Below are positions 10,896-22,239 of a DNA stretch of 64,000 nucleotides, in pieces. The DNA is taken from assembly GCF_947179515.1 (NCBI RefSeq), contig NC_067477.1:74394644-74458643 (forward strand). The letters run 5' to 3'. A program made the position numbers and the translations under genes. The notes below the pieces were generated by a model. It made no database searches, was not told where the DNA came from, and worked only from the letters and a program-made list of their open reading frames with translations. Numbering within the stretch: the first letter of the stretch is position 1; each line of letters begins with the position of its first letter. Source of the stretch: Apodemus sylvaticus (taxonomy: Eukaryota > Chordata > Mammalia > Rodentia > Muridae).

Positions 10896-11114
10896 CACAG
10901 GTTTTTCCAAGGGCCATACTAAAACACTGCCATTGTGAACAGACCCTACACGGTATTAGGTCACAGTGAATTTTTCATAAAATAATACTCTTAATGTTAA
11001 GAATAGTAAAAATTTCACATAACAAAATTATTCTTAAATATATTGTCTTGTACAATAATCAACCTTAAAGTGTTGATAAAATAGCATAAAATATGGGGAA
11101 AACTTTCAAATAAA
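10896..11114. other. AT-rich spacer between two L1 copies
   Basis: Non-repetitive sequence between a minus-strand L1 5' UTR and a plus-strand L1 3' end. No feature seen. Confidence 0.5.
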
Positions 11115-11436
11115 CTTCCAGTAGATCCACAGCGCTCCCAGGAACTAAACCACCAACCAAAGAGTACACATGAAGGGACCCATGGCTCCAGCTGTGTATG
11201 TAGCAGAGGATGGCCTTTTGGGACATCAATGAGAGGAAAGGCCCTTGTTTCTGTGAAGGCTTGATGCCCCAGTGTAGGGGAAGGCCAGGACAGGGAAACA
11301 GAAAGGGGTGGGTTACTGAGCAAGGTAAGGGAGAAAGAATGGGGGGGTTTCAGAGGGGAAAAGAGGAAAGGAGTAACATTTGAAATGTAACTAAAGAAAA
11401 TACCTAATAAAAAATAAAATAAAGCAACAACCAAAA
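11115..11436 (+). mobile_element. L1 3' UTR fragment with A-rich tail
   Basis: Landmarks in order are 'aactaaaccaccaaccaaag', 'catggctccagctgtgtatg', 'gatgccccagtgtaggggaa', a G-rich run at 11341-11348, 'atttgaaatgtaact' and 'aataaaaaataaaataaag'. This is the 3' UTR of a rodent L1, truncated at its 5' end, with the poly(A) at 11411-11430. The ending resembles mouse-type/older murine L1 more than the young copies at 17.8 and 47.0 kb. Confidence 0.9.
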
Positions 11437-11439
11437 AAG

Positions 11440-12910
11440 AAAAGTCTATTAAGTAACAGTATAAAAAGCTATCCTTAGACATAGAACAAATAACTTATTC
11501 TTTGGTAATTAAAAAAAATTCATAAGCGAGCTGACATATATTTCATGAAAAATTGAACATATGGAATTTCCAAACTAAGGCCCTCACCGCTGTCACTGTC
11601 TAAAGTCCTGCCCTACTGAATTCACCGTCTCTTTTAATAACACACAAAAGGTTTTTATGTTGAGGTAGAATATTCTACTGCAGTAGTGTTTATTAATTTC
11701 TTATGAATTTGCATTTTAATTAGAATGTCTATTGACTTGAAAAGAAATTGTTACTTATGCCTCATAACATTTTTATTAGTTTCAAAATCAAAATAAGGTA
11801 GCGAGTACTATTTTGAAATAACCATTGTACAATCAACAATGAGATTTACATACTCTAAAACAATGCATAATACCTTGACCATCGAAAGGAAGCCAATCAT
11901 TCTTCATAGAATTACTTGTAGCTTTTCTATTTATAGCATAATGTTAGAATATTGTAAAAATCTTTTGAACAAATTGTTCAGTATTCATTAAAAAGGGATA
12001 TGACTTATCTGAATAATCCTATGCCTTAAAATATTCATTTTTAGCACAGCACCTTTGTTGCTGGGTTGCATTTTCTCATGGTTACTGAAGTATTATTCAC
12101 CATGAATGTCACAAAGCTTTCCCTTATCATATTTCTTATTGTGTAGAATTTTTATGTTATTCTTCAGAGCATGCAAGCAAATGTTCTACACATTCATATT
12201 TGGAATAGGAAAGAATCCATAGTGGTCTATTTTTGTGCACAAGAAAATTGGTTAGCACGCTTGATGAGGAACAAGGGGCAATTTACACTTTATTCAGCAT
12301 AGTACTGCTAGGGCTCTGAGAAGGAGTTGGTGAGTCAAATTGCTTTTCTTCTTTTTTTAAACCTGAAAAAGACTTCCTTATAGTTGTAAAAGCATGGGAA
12401 ATCAGAACACACAACCATAAAGTGAGGGGAAAATATTTTGTAATTAATGGAAATCATTATTTTGTTCTAACATTAAAATAGGAATTCGTTTTCAGATTGA
12501 GAAAGAATCTTGATATCCTTTTGTTTCTAAGATGCATGTTAATTAGTAAGCCCATCTTAAATTAGAAAGGATATCTTCCTATAAACTGTAGGACATAATT
12601 TTCAAGCCTCTTTAGGTCATTTTGGAAAGTCCAATTATCCAAATTTTGTTTTCAATGTAATCATGCAAAAGGTATGAGGGTTTTTTTTTCTTGCTTCTGG
12701 TCAGACTTATCATTAACATTATAGAATTATATTTTAAAATGGACAATTTTCATCCACTTACCTAAGTAAATTTAGTTCATCACTTTAACAAAGAACATAT
12801 TTCTTGTTGCCTTTTTATATGTAGAAAAAAAGAAAAAGCTTCTACGGGCTTCTGATTCCGCTTTTTTTCTTTGTGATTCTTCTTTGTTTCCCTCATTATC
12901 CTTTTTCCAC
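11440..12910. other. Intergenic, no recognised feature
   Basis: AT-rich single-copy-looking DNA, with a slightly GC-richer patch at 11575-11640. No repeat, gene or regulatory element could be supported. Confidence 0.5.
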
Positions 12911-12915
12911 TCCTT

Positions 12916-12970
12916 GGTGTGTGTGTGTGTCTGTGTGTGTGTGTGTGTGTGCGTGTGTGTGTGTGTGTGT

Positions 12971-13031
<61 letters not shown>

Positions 13032-13094
13032 GGAGAGAAGGAGAGAAGGAGAGAGAGAAAGAGAGAGGGAGAGAGAGAGAGACACAGAGAGAGG
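12916..13094. repeat. Compound microsatellite (GT)n-(GA)n
   Basis: About 55 bp of GT dinucleotides (12916-12970) run straight into about 120 bp of GA repeats with GAAA/GGA interruptions (12972-13094). Open frames on both strands here encode only Arg/Glu, Ser/Leu or Thr/His strings and are artefacts. Confidence 0.98.
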
Positions 13095-13504
13095 CATATA
13101 CTATGAATGGTGACTTTTCTGGGAAGGATAGATGGCCTTTTCCCCTTCAGTGCTGCAAAATAACTTTCCCATTTCCCATGTTTCACAGTAAGACTTACTG
13201 TTATTTTCAATCAGTTCTCTGTCTATCATTATAGCACTAGAAAACAGACATGAATTAACTACTCTATTTTTTAGTTCCTAATAAGGTCCTAATAAGTCCA
13301 GTGTTCATTTCTTCCTGGGCTTATTCTCTTATATCCTTCAGTTTCGTGATTAGCAATTTCACTTCATCGCATTACTTCATGTTTTGCACAATCACATGGT
13401 TTTAGTAGTGTTTCAGATTTTATTTAATTATTTGAAATTTCATTATAATACCAGAAACTTTGGTTTCATAGTTCTGTTATTTTATTGATTAATTAATTTC
13501 TTTG

Positions 13505-13672
13505 AGGGTGTCTCTACATGTAGGTATGCACTTGCATGCAGGTAGTTGTGAAGGCCAGAAGAAGCTGTCAGATCCCCTGGTACTGTAAATATAATAAGGG
13601 TGCTGCGAACCACGCTCAAATGTTCTAATAGAATGTAAGTACTCAACTTCTGAGCCATGCATCACTCTAGAC
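13505..13672 (-). mobile_element. B2/B3-family SINE, antisense
   Basis: The plus strand reads 'gaaggccagaagaagctgtc', 'agatcccctggtactgtaaa' and 'tctgagccatgcatcactct', the reverse complement of a B3-type SINE. Its head abuts the URR1 element that starts at 13676. Confidence 0.7.
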
Positions 13673-13675
13673 AAG

Positions 13676-13841
13676 CAGTTCTTATCCTGTGGTTTGTGAT
13701 CCTTTGGTATTGATTTCTTCTTTCATAATAGCAAAATTACAGTTATGAGGCAACAAAGAAAATAATTTTTTGGATAGTGTTCATCACAACATGAGAAATT
13801 GTGTTAAAGTGTCACCATGTTAGGAAGGTCAAGAACCACTG
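13676..13841 (+). mobile_element. URR1-type hAT (Charlie) DNA transposon
   Basis: A short non-autonomous element with decayed terminal inverted repeats: 'cagttcttatcctgtgg' at the left and 'caagaaccactg' at the right. The core contains 'agcaaaattacagttatgag' and 'atcacaacatgagaaattgt'. Candidate 8-bp target copies are ctctagac (13665-13672) and ttctagac (13842-13849). Three extra bases separate the left one from the element. Confidence 0.8.
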
Positions 13842-13854
13842 TTCTAGACTCATC

Positions 13855-16210
13855 TGCTGATGCCTTGATTCCAATTTTCTTTTTTCAATTTTCAGATTCT
13901 TATTTTAAATAAAAAAAGTGAAGTAATTTATGGATAAAATTAATTTCAGCAATGGGAGTTCAACCTTCACTGGCTCTTTGATGTCATTTAGAATATTCTG
14001 ATATTTTGTTTGTGCTTCAAGTACTCAGAAACTTATGTCCTGCTTCACTACAAATTATGCATGAAATACATGTCATATATTAAATCATTTTCTAGTGTAC
14101 AGAGAGGGTTAACAATATTGTACATTACCTTTTTTTAACTGTAAATTAAATTATCAATATGAAAGATGTCATGGGATAAGTGTAAATGTAGACATACAGC
14201 AACTTGCCATTGGTCAAAGGAGAGAGTGAGGTGGAATCAAAACATGTTTCTAAACAAAAACAACGTGTATGCAGATACTCATGTGATATAATTGGATGAT
14301 GAGATTTTTCCTTCCTGGAACCCTCACTGAAATGTTATCACTTCTTTAGGTTAACAAGATAATCACTATACAGTAACTATTCTAAATGGGACACTGCTGC
14401 AAGCTCCTTTAATAGTCTCCACCCATGTCCCATTGGTGCCAAGAAAGCATCTCTAAACAGCAGTTTCCAATTGGCTGGTATTGCTATATCAGTAATCCTT
14501 GGTGTCTTAGGCAGTTTTAAAAGTTTTGTAGTGTATTACATGAACCCACTTAGTCTAAACAATATATTTCTTCTCTCAATGAATTTACACCATTGAGAAA
14601 AATATGTTCTATCTTTCATGTGTTTAGTTTTCTCTTTTGGAAAGTCTGTTTGCAATAGAGAGTAATACATTCCAAGTTAGATTTTTTTTTTCTGTACTTT
14701 GATTTTTTTTTCCTACTTTCTTCCCTTTGAACGTTTGTTGATGATTTGGTTCCCTTTTCACAGACTTAATTCATCCTTCAACTGTATGTACTCTGAAGTC
14801 AATTATGCTCACCTGCCATTTTAGTTAGAAAATTTTATGTGTATGCACACCTGTAATTGCATTCTCAGGTCCTAGAATCACCCCCTTAAAATCTTCATTA
14901 GCACATCTTGATTTTCATATCTGACTAGTTTTCTATGTGATTTCTCTTCCTGAGTATAGTTATTAGATCAAGATTATGTTCTATAAATATTCTAAGTCCT
15001 CTGCTCTCATTTTTTTAATTCAAGCTCCATTTCATTTGTATGTTACCTTTATTTATTTTGTGACCTCAGTTTATTATGTATAATAGTTTAAATTACTGTT
15101 TAGAACTTTGTAACTTCTATAGACACTGGGTAAGAAATACAGTTATTACAGATCATGAAGTAGTCTTCACGATTTCTCACAGTTCTTTCTTTTTTGTTCC
15201 CGTTTTCAATTATTCATGATGAGCACATGCCAGTGTACCTCAGCCACTAGTCTTCATGACAAAAAACTTAGATATGAAAAAAAATTGATATTTTTAATAC
15301 CTCAGAATAATCACATGATATGTCATTTTCTGTTTCCTGTGAAGTAATTATTCCATTAAAAAGAAGTTTTATACATCCTATACAGATGTGTGGCATATGG
15401 CTATTATGAATATATAGTATATATGTATGTCTGTTATTATGTAAATGAAAATGTAATTTCATGGTTTTAAAGTTAACATGTTATCTTTACTAAAGTTGCC
15501 AAATTATATATCAAAGTAGGATTCCATCCTCTAATTCTGGAAAATGCACTCTCAAGCTTCTTGCCTTTTATGCATTTGCACAGATTATACCTAAGCAGTG
15601 GATGAGAAATACTACTACTACCACCTTAGCATTTCTTTTGTAAAACATAAGATAAAATAGTTTGCCCTATATTATAGGCAAAATTATCCCTTGTAAAAAT
15701 GTTAATTATATTTATTTGTGGCTTCCCATCCCTTAAGTGTATGCAGAATGCTTTTTGATATTTCGGATATAAATTCCATAAACTTATGAGCTTTAAATTT
15801 TTTTCTCTTAACTTGAGAATCAGCTAATTTAGCTCTTGATAAACACTACCATCTAAATTTGTGTTCATTTAATTAAATTTGTCAACATTTTTCTCTTCCT
15901 TTATTTTTTTTTACTCAGTTTCATCTGTTCTTGTTTTTGTCAAGGACACAGATTCATCTCTAAAAGGTATTTAACACATTTATAAGTTTCTCTTACCGAA
16001 TACATTCATCTGGAAAATATCATTTATGTTCAGTGTGATATATATGTTTCCTTTCCTATAAACACAGCTTATCTAGTGCCATTTATTCTAAATCTATCAT
16101 GGTCCCTTAAAGGAAAAGTTGAGCCAGCTGTTTCCTCTAATCTTTTACCTGAAGGGAAAAATCCATTGGAACTTAGATGAGCATAGAATCAAATTTTTAA
16201 AGAAAATCAT
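13855..16210. other. Long AT-rich intergenic stretch
   Basis: No repeat family or gene recognised. It contains short homopolymers (T runs near 14683 and 14707) and no long open frame. 15268-15462 is open on the minus strand for 64 codons, without recognisable features. Confidence 0.5.
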
Positions 16211-16214
16211 TGTC

Positions 16215-16350
16215 GCTGGGCGGTGGTGGCGCACACCTGTAATCCCAGCACTCTGGGAGGCAGAGACTGGTGGAGTTCTGAGTTTGAGGCCAGCCTGGTC
16301 TACAGAGTGAGCTCCAGAACAGCCAGGGTTATAAAAAGAAATTCTGTCTC
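16215..16350 (+). mobile_element. B1 SINE joined to a truncated L1
   Basis: The 7SL-derived B1 body is clear: 'gctgggcggtggtggcgcac', 'gtaatcccagcactctggga', 'gaggccagcctggtctacag' and 'attctgtctc'. The usual A-rich tail is replaced at once by L1 ORF2 sequence at 16351. The internal A and B box region of its Pol III promoter is recognisable but mutated. Confidence 0.92.
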
Positions 16351-17856
16351 AAGAACTTCAGGGGTGTATTCAGTATCCCAGACCTCAAATTTTACTACAG
16401 AGCAATAGTGATAAAAAAAAAAAAACAACTGCATGGTATTGGTACAGTGACAGGCAGGAGGATCAATGGAATAGGATTGAAGACCCAGAAATGAACCCAC
16501 ACACCTATGGTCACTTGATCTTCAACAAAGGAGATGAAAGCATCCAGTGGAAAAAAGATAGTCTTTTCAACAAATGGTGCTGGTTCAATTGGAGGTCAGC
16601 ATGCAGAAGAATGCGAATCGATCCATTCTTATCTCCTTGTACTAAGCTCAACTCCAAATGGATCAAAGACCTCCTCATAAGACCTGACACACTGAAACTA
16701 ATAGAAAAGAAACTGGGGAAGACCCTTGAGGACATGGGCACAGGGAAAAATTCCTGAATACAACACCAATAGCTTATGCTATTGACAAATGGGACCTCAT
16801 AAAACTACAAAGTTTCTGTAAGGCAAAGGACAGTGTCAAAAGGACAAAACATCAACCAACAGATTGGGAACGTTATCTTCACCAACCATAAATCTGACAG
16901 AGGGCTAATATCTAATATCTACAGAGAACTCAAGAAGATAGAACCTAGAGAACCAAATAACCCCATTAAAAAGTGGGGTACCGAGCTAAACAAGATTTTT
17001 CACCTAAAGAACTTCGGAGGGCTGAGAAACATCTTAAGAAATGTTCAACATCATTAATCATTGGGGAAATGCAAATCAAAACAACCTTGAGATTTCACCT
17101 CACACCAGTCAGAATGGCTAAGGTCAAAACTCAGGAGACAGCAGGTGCTGGCGAGGATGTGGAGAAAGAGGAACACTCCTCCACTGATGGTAGGATTGTA
17201 AGATGGTGTAACCACTTTGGAAATCAGTCTGGAGGTTCCTCAGAAAATTGGGCAAGTCACTTCCGGAGGACCCTGCTATACCACTCCTGGACATATACCC
17301 AGAGGATTCCCCAGCATTTAATAAGGACACATGCTCCACTATGTTCATAGCAGCCCTATTTGTAGTAGCCAGAAGCTGGAAAGAACCCAGGTGTCCCTCA
17401 TTGGAGAAATGGATACAAAAAATGTGGTATATTTAAACAATGGAGTACTATTCAGCCATTAGAAACAATGAATTCATGAAATTCTTAGACAAATGGATGG
17501 AGCTAGAGAACATAATACTAAGTGAGGTAACACAGTCTCAAAAGATGAATCATGGTATGCACTCACTGATAAGTGCATAGTAACCTAGAAACTTGGAATA
17601 CCCAAGAAATAATCCATATATTAAATGATGTCCAAAAAAAAAAAAAAACAGAGGAGAGGCCCCTGGTTCTGGAAAGACTCAATGCAACAGTATAGGGGAA
17701 TACCAGAACAGGGAAGTGGGAAGGAGTAGATGGAGGAATGGGGGAGGGAAGAGGGCTTATGGGACTTGCAGGGAGTGGGAACCCAGAAAATGGGAAATCA
17801 TTTGATATGTAAATAAAGAATACATCGAATTAAAAAAAAGAAAAAAGAAACAAAAA
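16351..17856 (+). mobile_element. 5'-truncated L1 (ORF2 C-terminus, 3' UTR, poly-A)
   Basis: Plus-strand ORF2 3' third runs from 'aagaacttcagg' to about 17580. A 3' UTR follows ('gaaagactcaatgcaacagt', 'gggaaatcatttgatatgta'), with a rat-type end 'tacatcgaatt' and an A-rich tail. ORF2 is broken into several frames. Two A-run expansions, at about 16413-16425 and 17634-17648, are not expected from intact copies. No clear target-site duplication was found. Confidence 0.93.
16491..17580 (+). pseudogene. L1 ORF2 C-terminal remnant, frameshifted
   Basis: Segments of the ORF2p C-terminal region lie in three frames. 16491-16757 includes FNKWCWFNWRSACRR and ends in a stop after GTGKNS. 16833-17057 has NPIKKWGTELNK. 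16973-17350 and 17248-17436 carry later pieces, including IPLLDIYPEDSPA. The expected C-terminal Cys/His motif is degraded. The host ORF2p supplies endonuclease and reverse transcriptase; both domains are absent here because of 5' truncation. Confidence 0.85.
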
Positions 17857-18071
17857 TCCTTTTGATAGTGAATTTTAACAATGATGAGCATTTACTGTGT
17901 AGTATCCTTTCACTCCTTATGTCTGGGCTAATACTATCTTTTTTCATCATTGTCAGCTGCATTACAAGTCTTACTTTCTGATAAAACCCTTCTAAATTAG
18001 AATTTAGGATTTATATTAAGCTTTCATTGTTATTCTTTGAATATTGATTCTATAAACATAAGCTACTAAAG

Positions 18072-18263
18072 CAGTGGTTCTCAACCTATGAGTCAAAACC
18101 CCTTTGACAAACTCTTGTCTCCAAACTATTTACATAATGATTCATAACTAGCAAAATTGCAGTTATGAATAGGAGTGAAAATAATTTTATGGCTAAGAGT
18201 AATCACAACATGATGAACTGTATAAAACGGTTACAGTATTATGAAGTTTGAAGAACAGCACTG
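18072..18263 (+). mobile_element. URR1-type hAT transposon with target duplication
   Basis: The left end 'cagtggttctcaacctatg' matches the URR1 terminal inverted repeat well, and the right end is a decayed 'agaacagcactg'. The core includes 'agcaaaattgcagttatgaa' and 'aataattttatggc'. The flanks are tactaaag (18064-18071) and tgctaaag (18264-18271), an 8-bp duplication with one mismatch, as hAT transposase leaves. It has no coding capacity. Confidence 0.9.
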
Positions 18264-18271
18264 TGCTAAAG

Positions 18272-18918
18272 TTTCCTGGGTATTTTTATGCTGTTGGTGG
18301 CGATATATGATATCTGCATATAACATCAGACTCTGATTTGTATTTATGCTATTTAAGCCAGTTTTGGCATATATATCCTAAGATGGAGGTGAACAGAGTT
18401 ATTAAGAAAAGAAAAACAGATCTTAAAGGACTCAGAGAATGTGGCACAGTCAGTGAAATATTTAGATCATGCCTTTCTCGGTAACTGCTCATTAAAAGGC
18501 AATCCACATTAGTAAATTTATCAGTACTTTTAAAATGCAATTGATCATTTTATCTCAAAAATATGTTTTCGAGTGCTACTTTTTATTATGCTTGAGTTTG
18601 CACCATATTTTTACTAATAGTACCTTAATTAATCCATCTAAACTAAATAAACTAATGCTCTGCAGATTATTCAGCTAAACCTGGTGTATTGTAAGATGCT
18701 ACATGCCAATATTAGCATAAAAATAAACTATCTACTCTAAACTTCAAGAATAAGTAAAAGGAACATACAATACCACTCTTCTTCTTATTTAACATGTTAT
18801 TGCTACCCTGGCTACGGAAAATAAATATTAAAACTGTCATAAATAGCCATATTGACCCTTTGTATACATTTCTCTAATAACATTCTCTTCTTTTTTGGTT
18901 GTGCTATAATTTTGGTAT
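18272..18918. other. Intergenic, no recognised feature
   Basis: AT-rich DNA between URR1 and an L1 end. A 63-codon minus-strand open frame at 18349-18540 shows no motif. Confidence 0.5.
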
Positions 18919-18919
18919 A

Positions 18920-19285
18920 TTGATTTTATTTATTTATTCTTTTCATTGCATATTTCTTTACTTACATTTCAAATGTTATCACCTTTCCCAGTCCTGCCCC
19001 CAGAAATCCAGTTTCTGTACTTGGAAAAGCCCTATGCCCTCCCCCTTCCCACTGCTTCTATGAGGGTATTCCCTGCCCACCCACTCACCCCCACCTCCCT
19101 TCCCTGGTATTCCCCAACACTGGGGAATGGAACCTTCACAGAACTAAGGACCTTTCCTCCCACAGATGCCTGACAAGGCCATCCTCTGCTACATATGCAG
19201 CTGGAGCCCTGAATCCCTCCATGTGTACTCCTTGGTTGGTGGTTTAGTCCCTGGGAGTTCTGGTTGGTTGATTTTGTTCTTCTTT
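18920..19285 (-). mobile_element. L1 3' UTR fragment, antisense
   Basis: Reverse-complement 3' UTR landmarks: 'acatttcaaatgttatcacc', a C-rich run, 'cacttctatgaggg'-type text near 19055, 'cactggggaatgg' and 'ccttggttggtggtttagtc'. It is truncated at about 19285, before ORF2. The open frames at 18946-19456 are chance readings of this UTR. Confidence 0.88.
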
Positions 19286-19289
19286 TTTC

Positions 19290-21875
19290 TGAACATGACT
19301 TTCCATTTATCTTATTTTCTTAACACAACCTCATTTCCCCAACTACTGACTAGGAATTCATTCATGAGTAAATTGTTTGCTTCTGGTACACAGATAAACA
19401 CCCTTTTGACTTTGCTGTTTGTGAGCATATGTGTATGCTTGTATACATGTGAATGATTATACACATATATCTGGAGGCTACCAGTTGATACCAGTTTTCC
19501 TCCTCCATTGCTATCTTATTTTTCAAAAATCTGATGAGGACTTCTCTAAAGTATTCATTAACATTTCTCTATGTATTTATTTCTGTGTTGTCCAAAATAG
19601 AGAGGAAATAAAAACTTTCATTAAGGACACAGATAGATACAGATTGTGAAGATAGGAATGGACAGATTTACAACACAGCCCTTAGACAATCAAAGATATA
19701 GACTTGTAGCACAGACAAACAGGGTACAGGAGAAGACACACAGAGAGAGTAGAGAATTCAATTCTGGACAAATTGTTGTTTAAATTAATCCAAGGGGATC
19801 TACTTTTAATTTAATTTTTCAAAATACAACACCAACACAATACTCTCTTTATGCCTAATGCTTTCTAACCGAACAAGTCCATGAGCCACTGTTTCCATTG
19901 TTTGTATCTTAATACTGCTTGTATTATTTCTAAGTTTATCAGCGTGCCATTTGTAGTAATGTTCCATCACTAACAATAGAAATGGGCCTCCCTTTCTGAC
20001 TTGTTAATATCTTTAGTGTTAAATAAATTGGATTTTAAATAAAAGCCAGAGCAGAACTAACAATTTACTTCATCTCATGCATATTAGATGGTATGTCCAC
20101 TCATGTTTGCTGTGTTAATATTACAAGTAACTTGAATTCTCTACCAAAAATCATGTGTATCAGATTCATATTTTACATTAATGTGATTTTTGCTCTTGGT
20201 TACAGTTTCTGGTTTGTTACTAACAACATTTTCACTAATGAAGATGAGCTTATAATATCTCTTTTTCTTTCATTTTCACTTCCATGCAGGATTCAATTGA
20301 CTTTAAACTCTATCAGGGTAGGATGAGGGATAGAATCCAGATAATCCAACATTAGATAATCTTTGGCCTGGCTTCCTACTACTTAAGCGGTGTAGCATTA
20401 CTATCTATAATCCTGTAATTTTCCATACCAAACCAAATACCCATATAACCCTTTTCTGATTCCTCAGAGGTCTCATAGGCAATCACAGCTGTCCCTTCTT
20501 TCCTCTGCCTGAGAGTCCCTTCTTTCCTCTGCCACAGTGGTAGTCATCAGGTCTAAAAAGTTCTTCACATTCCTAGAGGAGTTTTCCACAACTGAAGTGT
20601 GTGTGAAACTCACTCAATGTTATAAACTTCATTTCTGTCTACTCCTTATTGGACTATGCTAAATGAGAGTGCAATCACGCGTTGTGAAAGGTCACATTGA
20701 TCAGATTTTCTTAGACTTTGTGTTTAGAATTTGCATTGTTTTCTGCTGGAGTGGTTATATTTTAAAGCTTTGTCATTCTGCTTCCCTACTCTTGCCCTAG
20801 TGCACTGGCAGGAGAAACATCCTGTTTTTTAATGGTAGCAATGGTGATTTGTGAAAAGGTTAGCTTTCAGATGAGTATTCTTGGGGATCCAGGGCAGATA
20901 CAAGTTTGAAGAGATGTAATAGCATCAAGAGTGGATGTTTTAAATGGGACACGCTGTCTGATTTATCAGATGGCCCATGTATTTTACTAATAGATATTTA
21001 ATAAACAAAAGGCATAAAATAGGCCAAATGTAGTATGGAGAACCATTTCATATTTTAAAAGTGTATTGACTCTTATTTTTATTGTTCTCTTTTCCTGCAT
21101 CTCTTTTCCTTCTTGGCATATTCACTGGTGTCATCATCTTGATAGTAAATGAAAGGAGACATCATCATTTAATATCACATAAACTGTATGTTCAATTATT
21201 GATATATTTTGCAAAACATATATTCAAGCAAATGACTCATTATTGCAATAGGATAAAATATTTAAAAATGGTATACACACCAATTGTGTGTTTAGCTTAA
21301 CACTTCTGAACTTTAGTAAACACAAATCAGGAGAACATACATTGCATTTTCAAAACATGTGATTGAAAGCTAAGAACTGTTATGGCATATATAAAGTAAT
21401 AGAATGAAGACATAATAGTCACCCTACCCTATTTTCTTCTTTGCATTACTTTGAATAATTTTATATCAGTTGATTAGACAAAGAATGCATAGCATTTAGT
21501 GATACTTTACTAAGCACCAAGTCACTATAAACTTAAAAGGAGTAGTAATAAGTTACAAAGGAAGCTTGGCACTGAAAGTGGTGTTCTAGAAATAAAATTT
21601 CTTCTCAGTCACCACTAGTTTAACACTTCGGATTAACTTTGTCAAAGAGTAAATATGTAATTTTTCAATGATGTGTATGATCACAAACAAACTATACAAT
21701 ATTTCCCTTTATTTACCATTTGCCATAAACAAAGAAAACTAAGCTAACCAATTGGTATTCATCCAAAAACACTGATTGTATGGTTTGTGAAAGTACAACT
21801 ACCGAAATGTTGATAATTTCATGTGGATGTAAAAAAAACTCCATTTTTGTAATTTTCCTACTCTAATATTGCTTG
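19290..21875. other. Intergenic, mostly single-copy
   Basis: No gene or named repeat recognised over about 2.6 kb. A 19-bp phrase, 'gtcccttctttcctctgcc', is duplicated in tandem at about 20492-20534 with a 5-bp spacer. Open frames here are at most 77 codons and lack motifs. Confidence 0.5.
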
Positions 21876-21878
21876 TCT

Positions 21879-22236
21879 TGTAAGACCCCTCAAAAAAACC
21901 GAGGGCACCCCAGCGCCCCACACCTCGGAAGGTGACACTCAAATTACTTGTGAGAAACGGTCTTGATGCAATAGCAAGAGGGTTTTTTAATTCAATATAT
22001 TTTTTATTTACATTTCAAATGATTTTCCCTTGTCTGGCTCCCTGCTCCTCGAAAAACCCATAAGCCCTCTTCCCTCCCCCTATTCCCCCATCCACCCCTT
22101 CCCACTTCCCTGTTCTGGTATTGCCCTATACTGCTGTACTGAGCTTTTTGTTCCAGAGCTCTGGTGTCCACAGTCGTACACTGGGCAGAGGTAGAGGATT
22201 GTGGGACCCCGAGTGCCAATTCGGGACAGCTTTTAT
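21879..22236 (-). mobile_element. Endogenous retroviral LTR, antisense, split by an L1
   Basis: The right side (22150-22236) holds reverse-complement R-region-like sequence, including 'ggtgtccacagtcgtacact' and 'gggaccccgagtgcc'. The left side (21879-21983) holds U5-like sequence ending in the LTR terminus 'tgtaagacccctc' and containing 'cttgatgcaatagcaagag'. The U5 pattern resembles gammaretrovirus-like (class I) LTRs. An L1 3' end at 21984-22149 interrupts the element near its polyadenylation signal. The outer U3 end is not defined. Family name unknown. Confidence 0.6.
21984..22149 (-). mobile_element. Short L1 3' UTR inserted in the LTR
   Basis: On the plus strand, the T-rich end 'ttttttaattcaatatattt' leads into 'acatttcaaatgattttccc', a C-rich run and 'tcccacttccctgttctggt'. 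This is the reverse complement of a rat-type L1 3' end. The two LTR parts resume on either side, so this L1 is the younger insertion. Confidence 0.82.
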
Positions 22237-22239
22237 GGA

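Noticed and set aside
12780..13210. Several open frames over 75 codons on both strands around the (GT)n-(GA)n repeat
   Set aside because: They translate a dinucleotide repeat (Arg/Glu, Ser/Leu, Thr/His strings) and exist on both strands at once.
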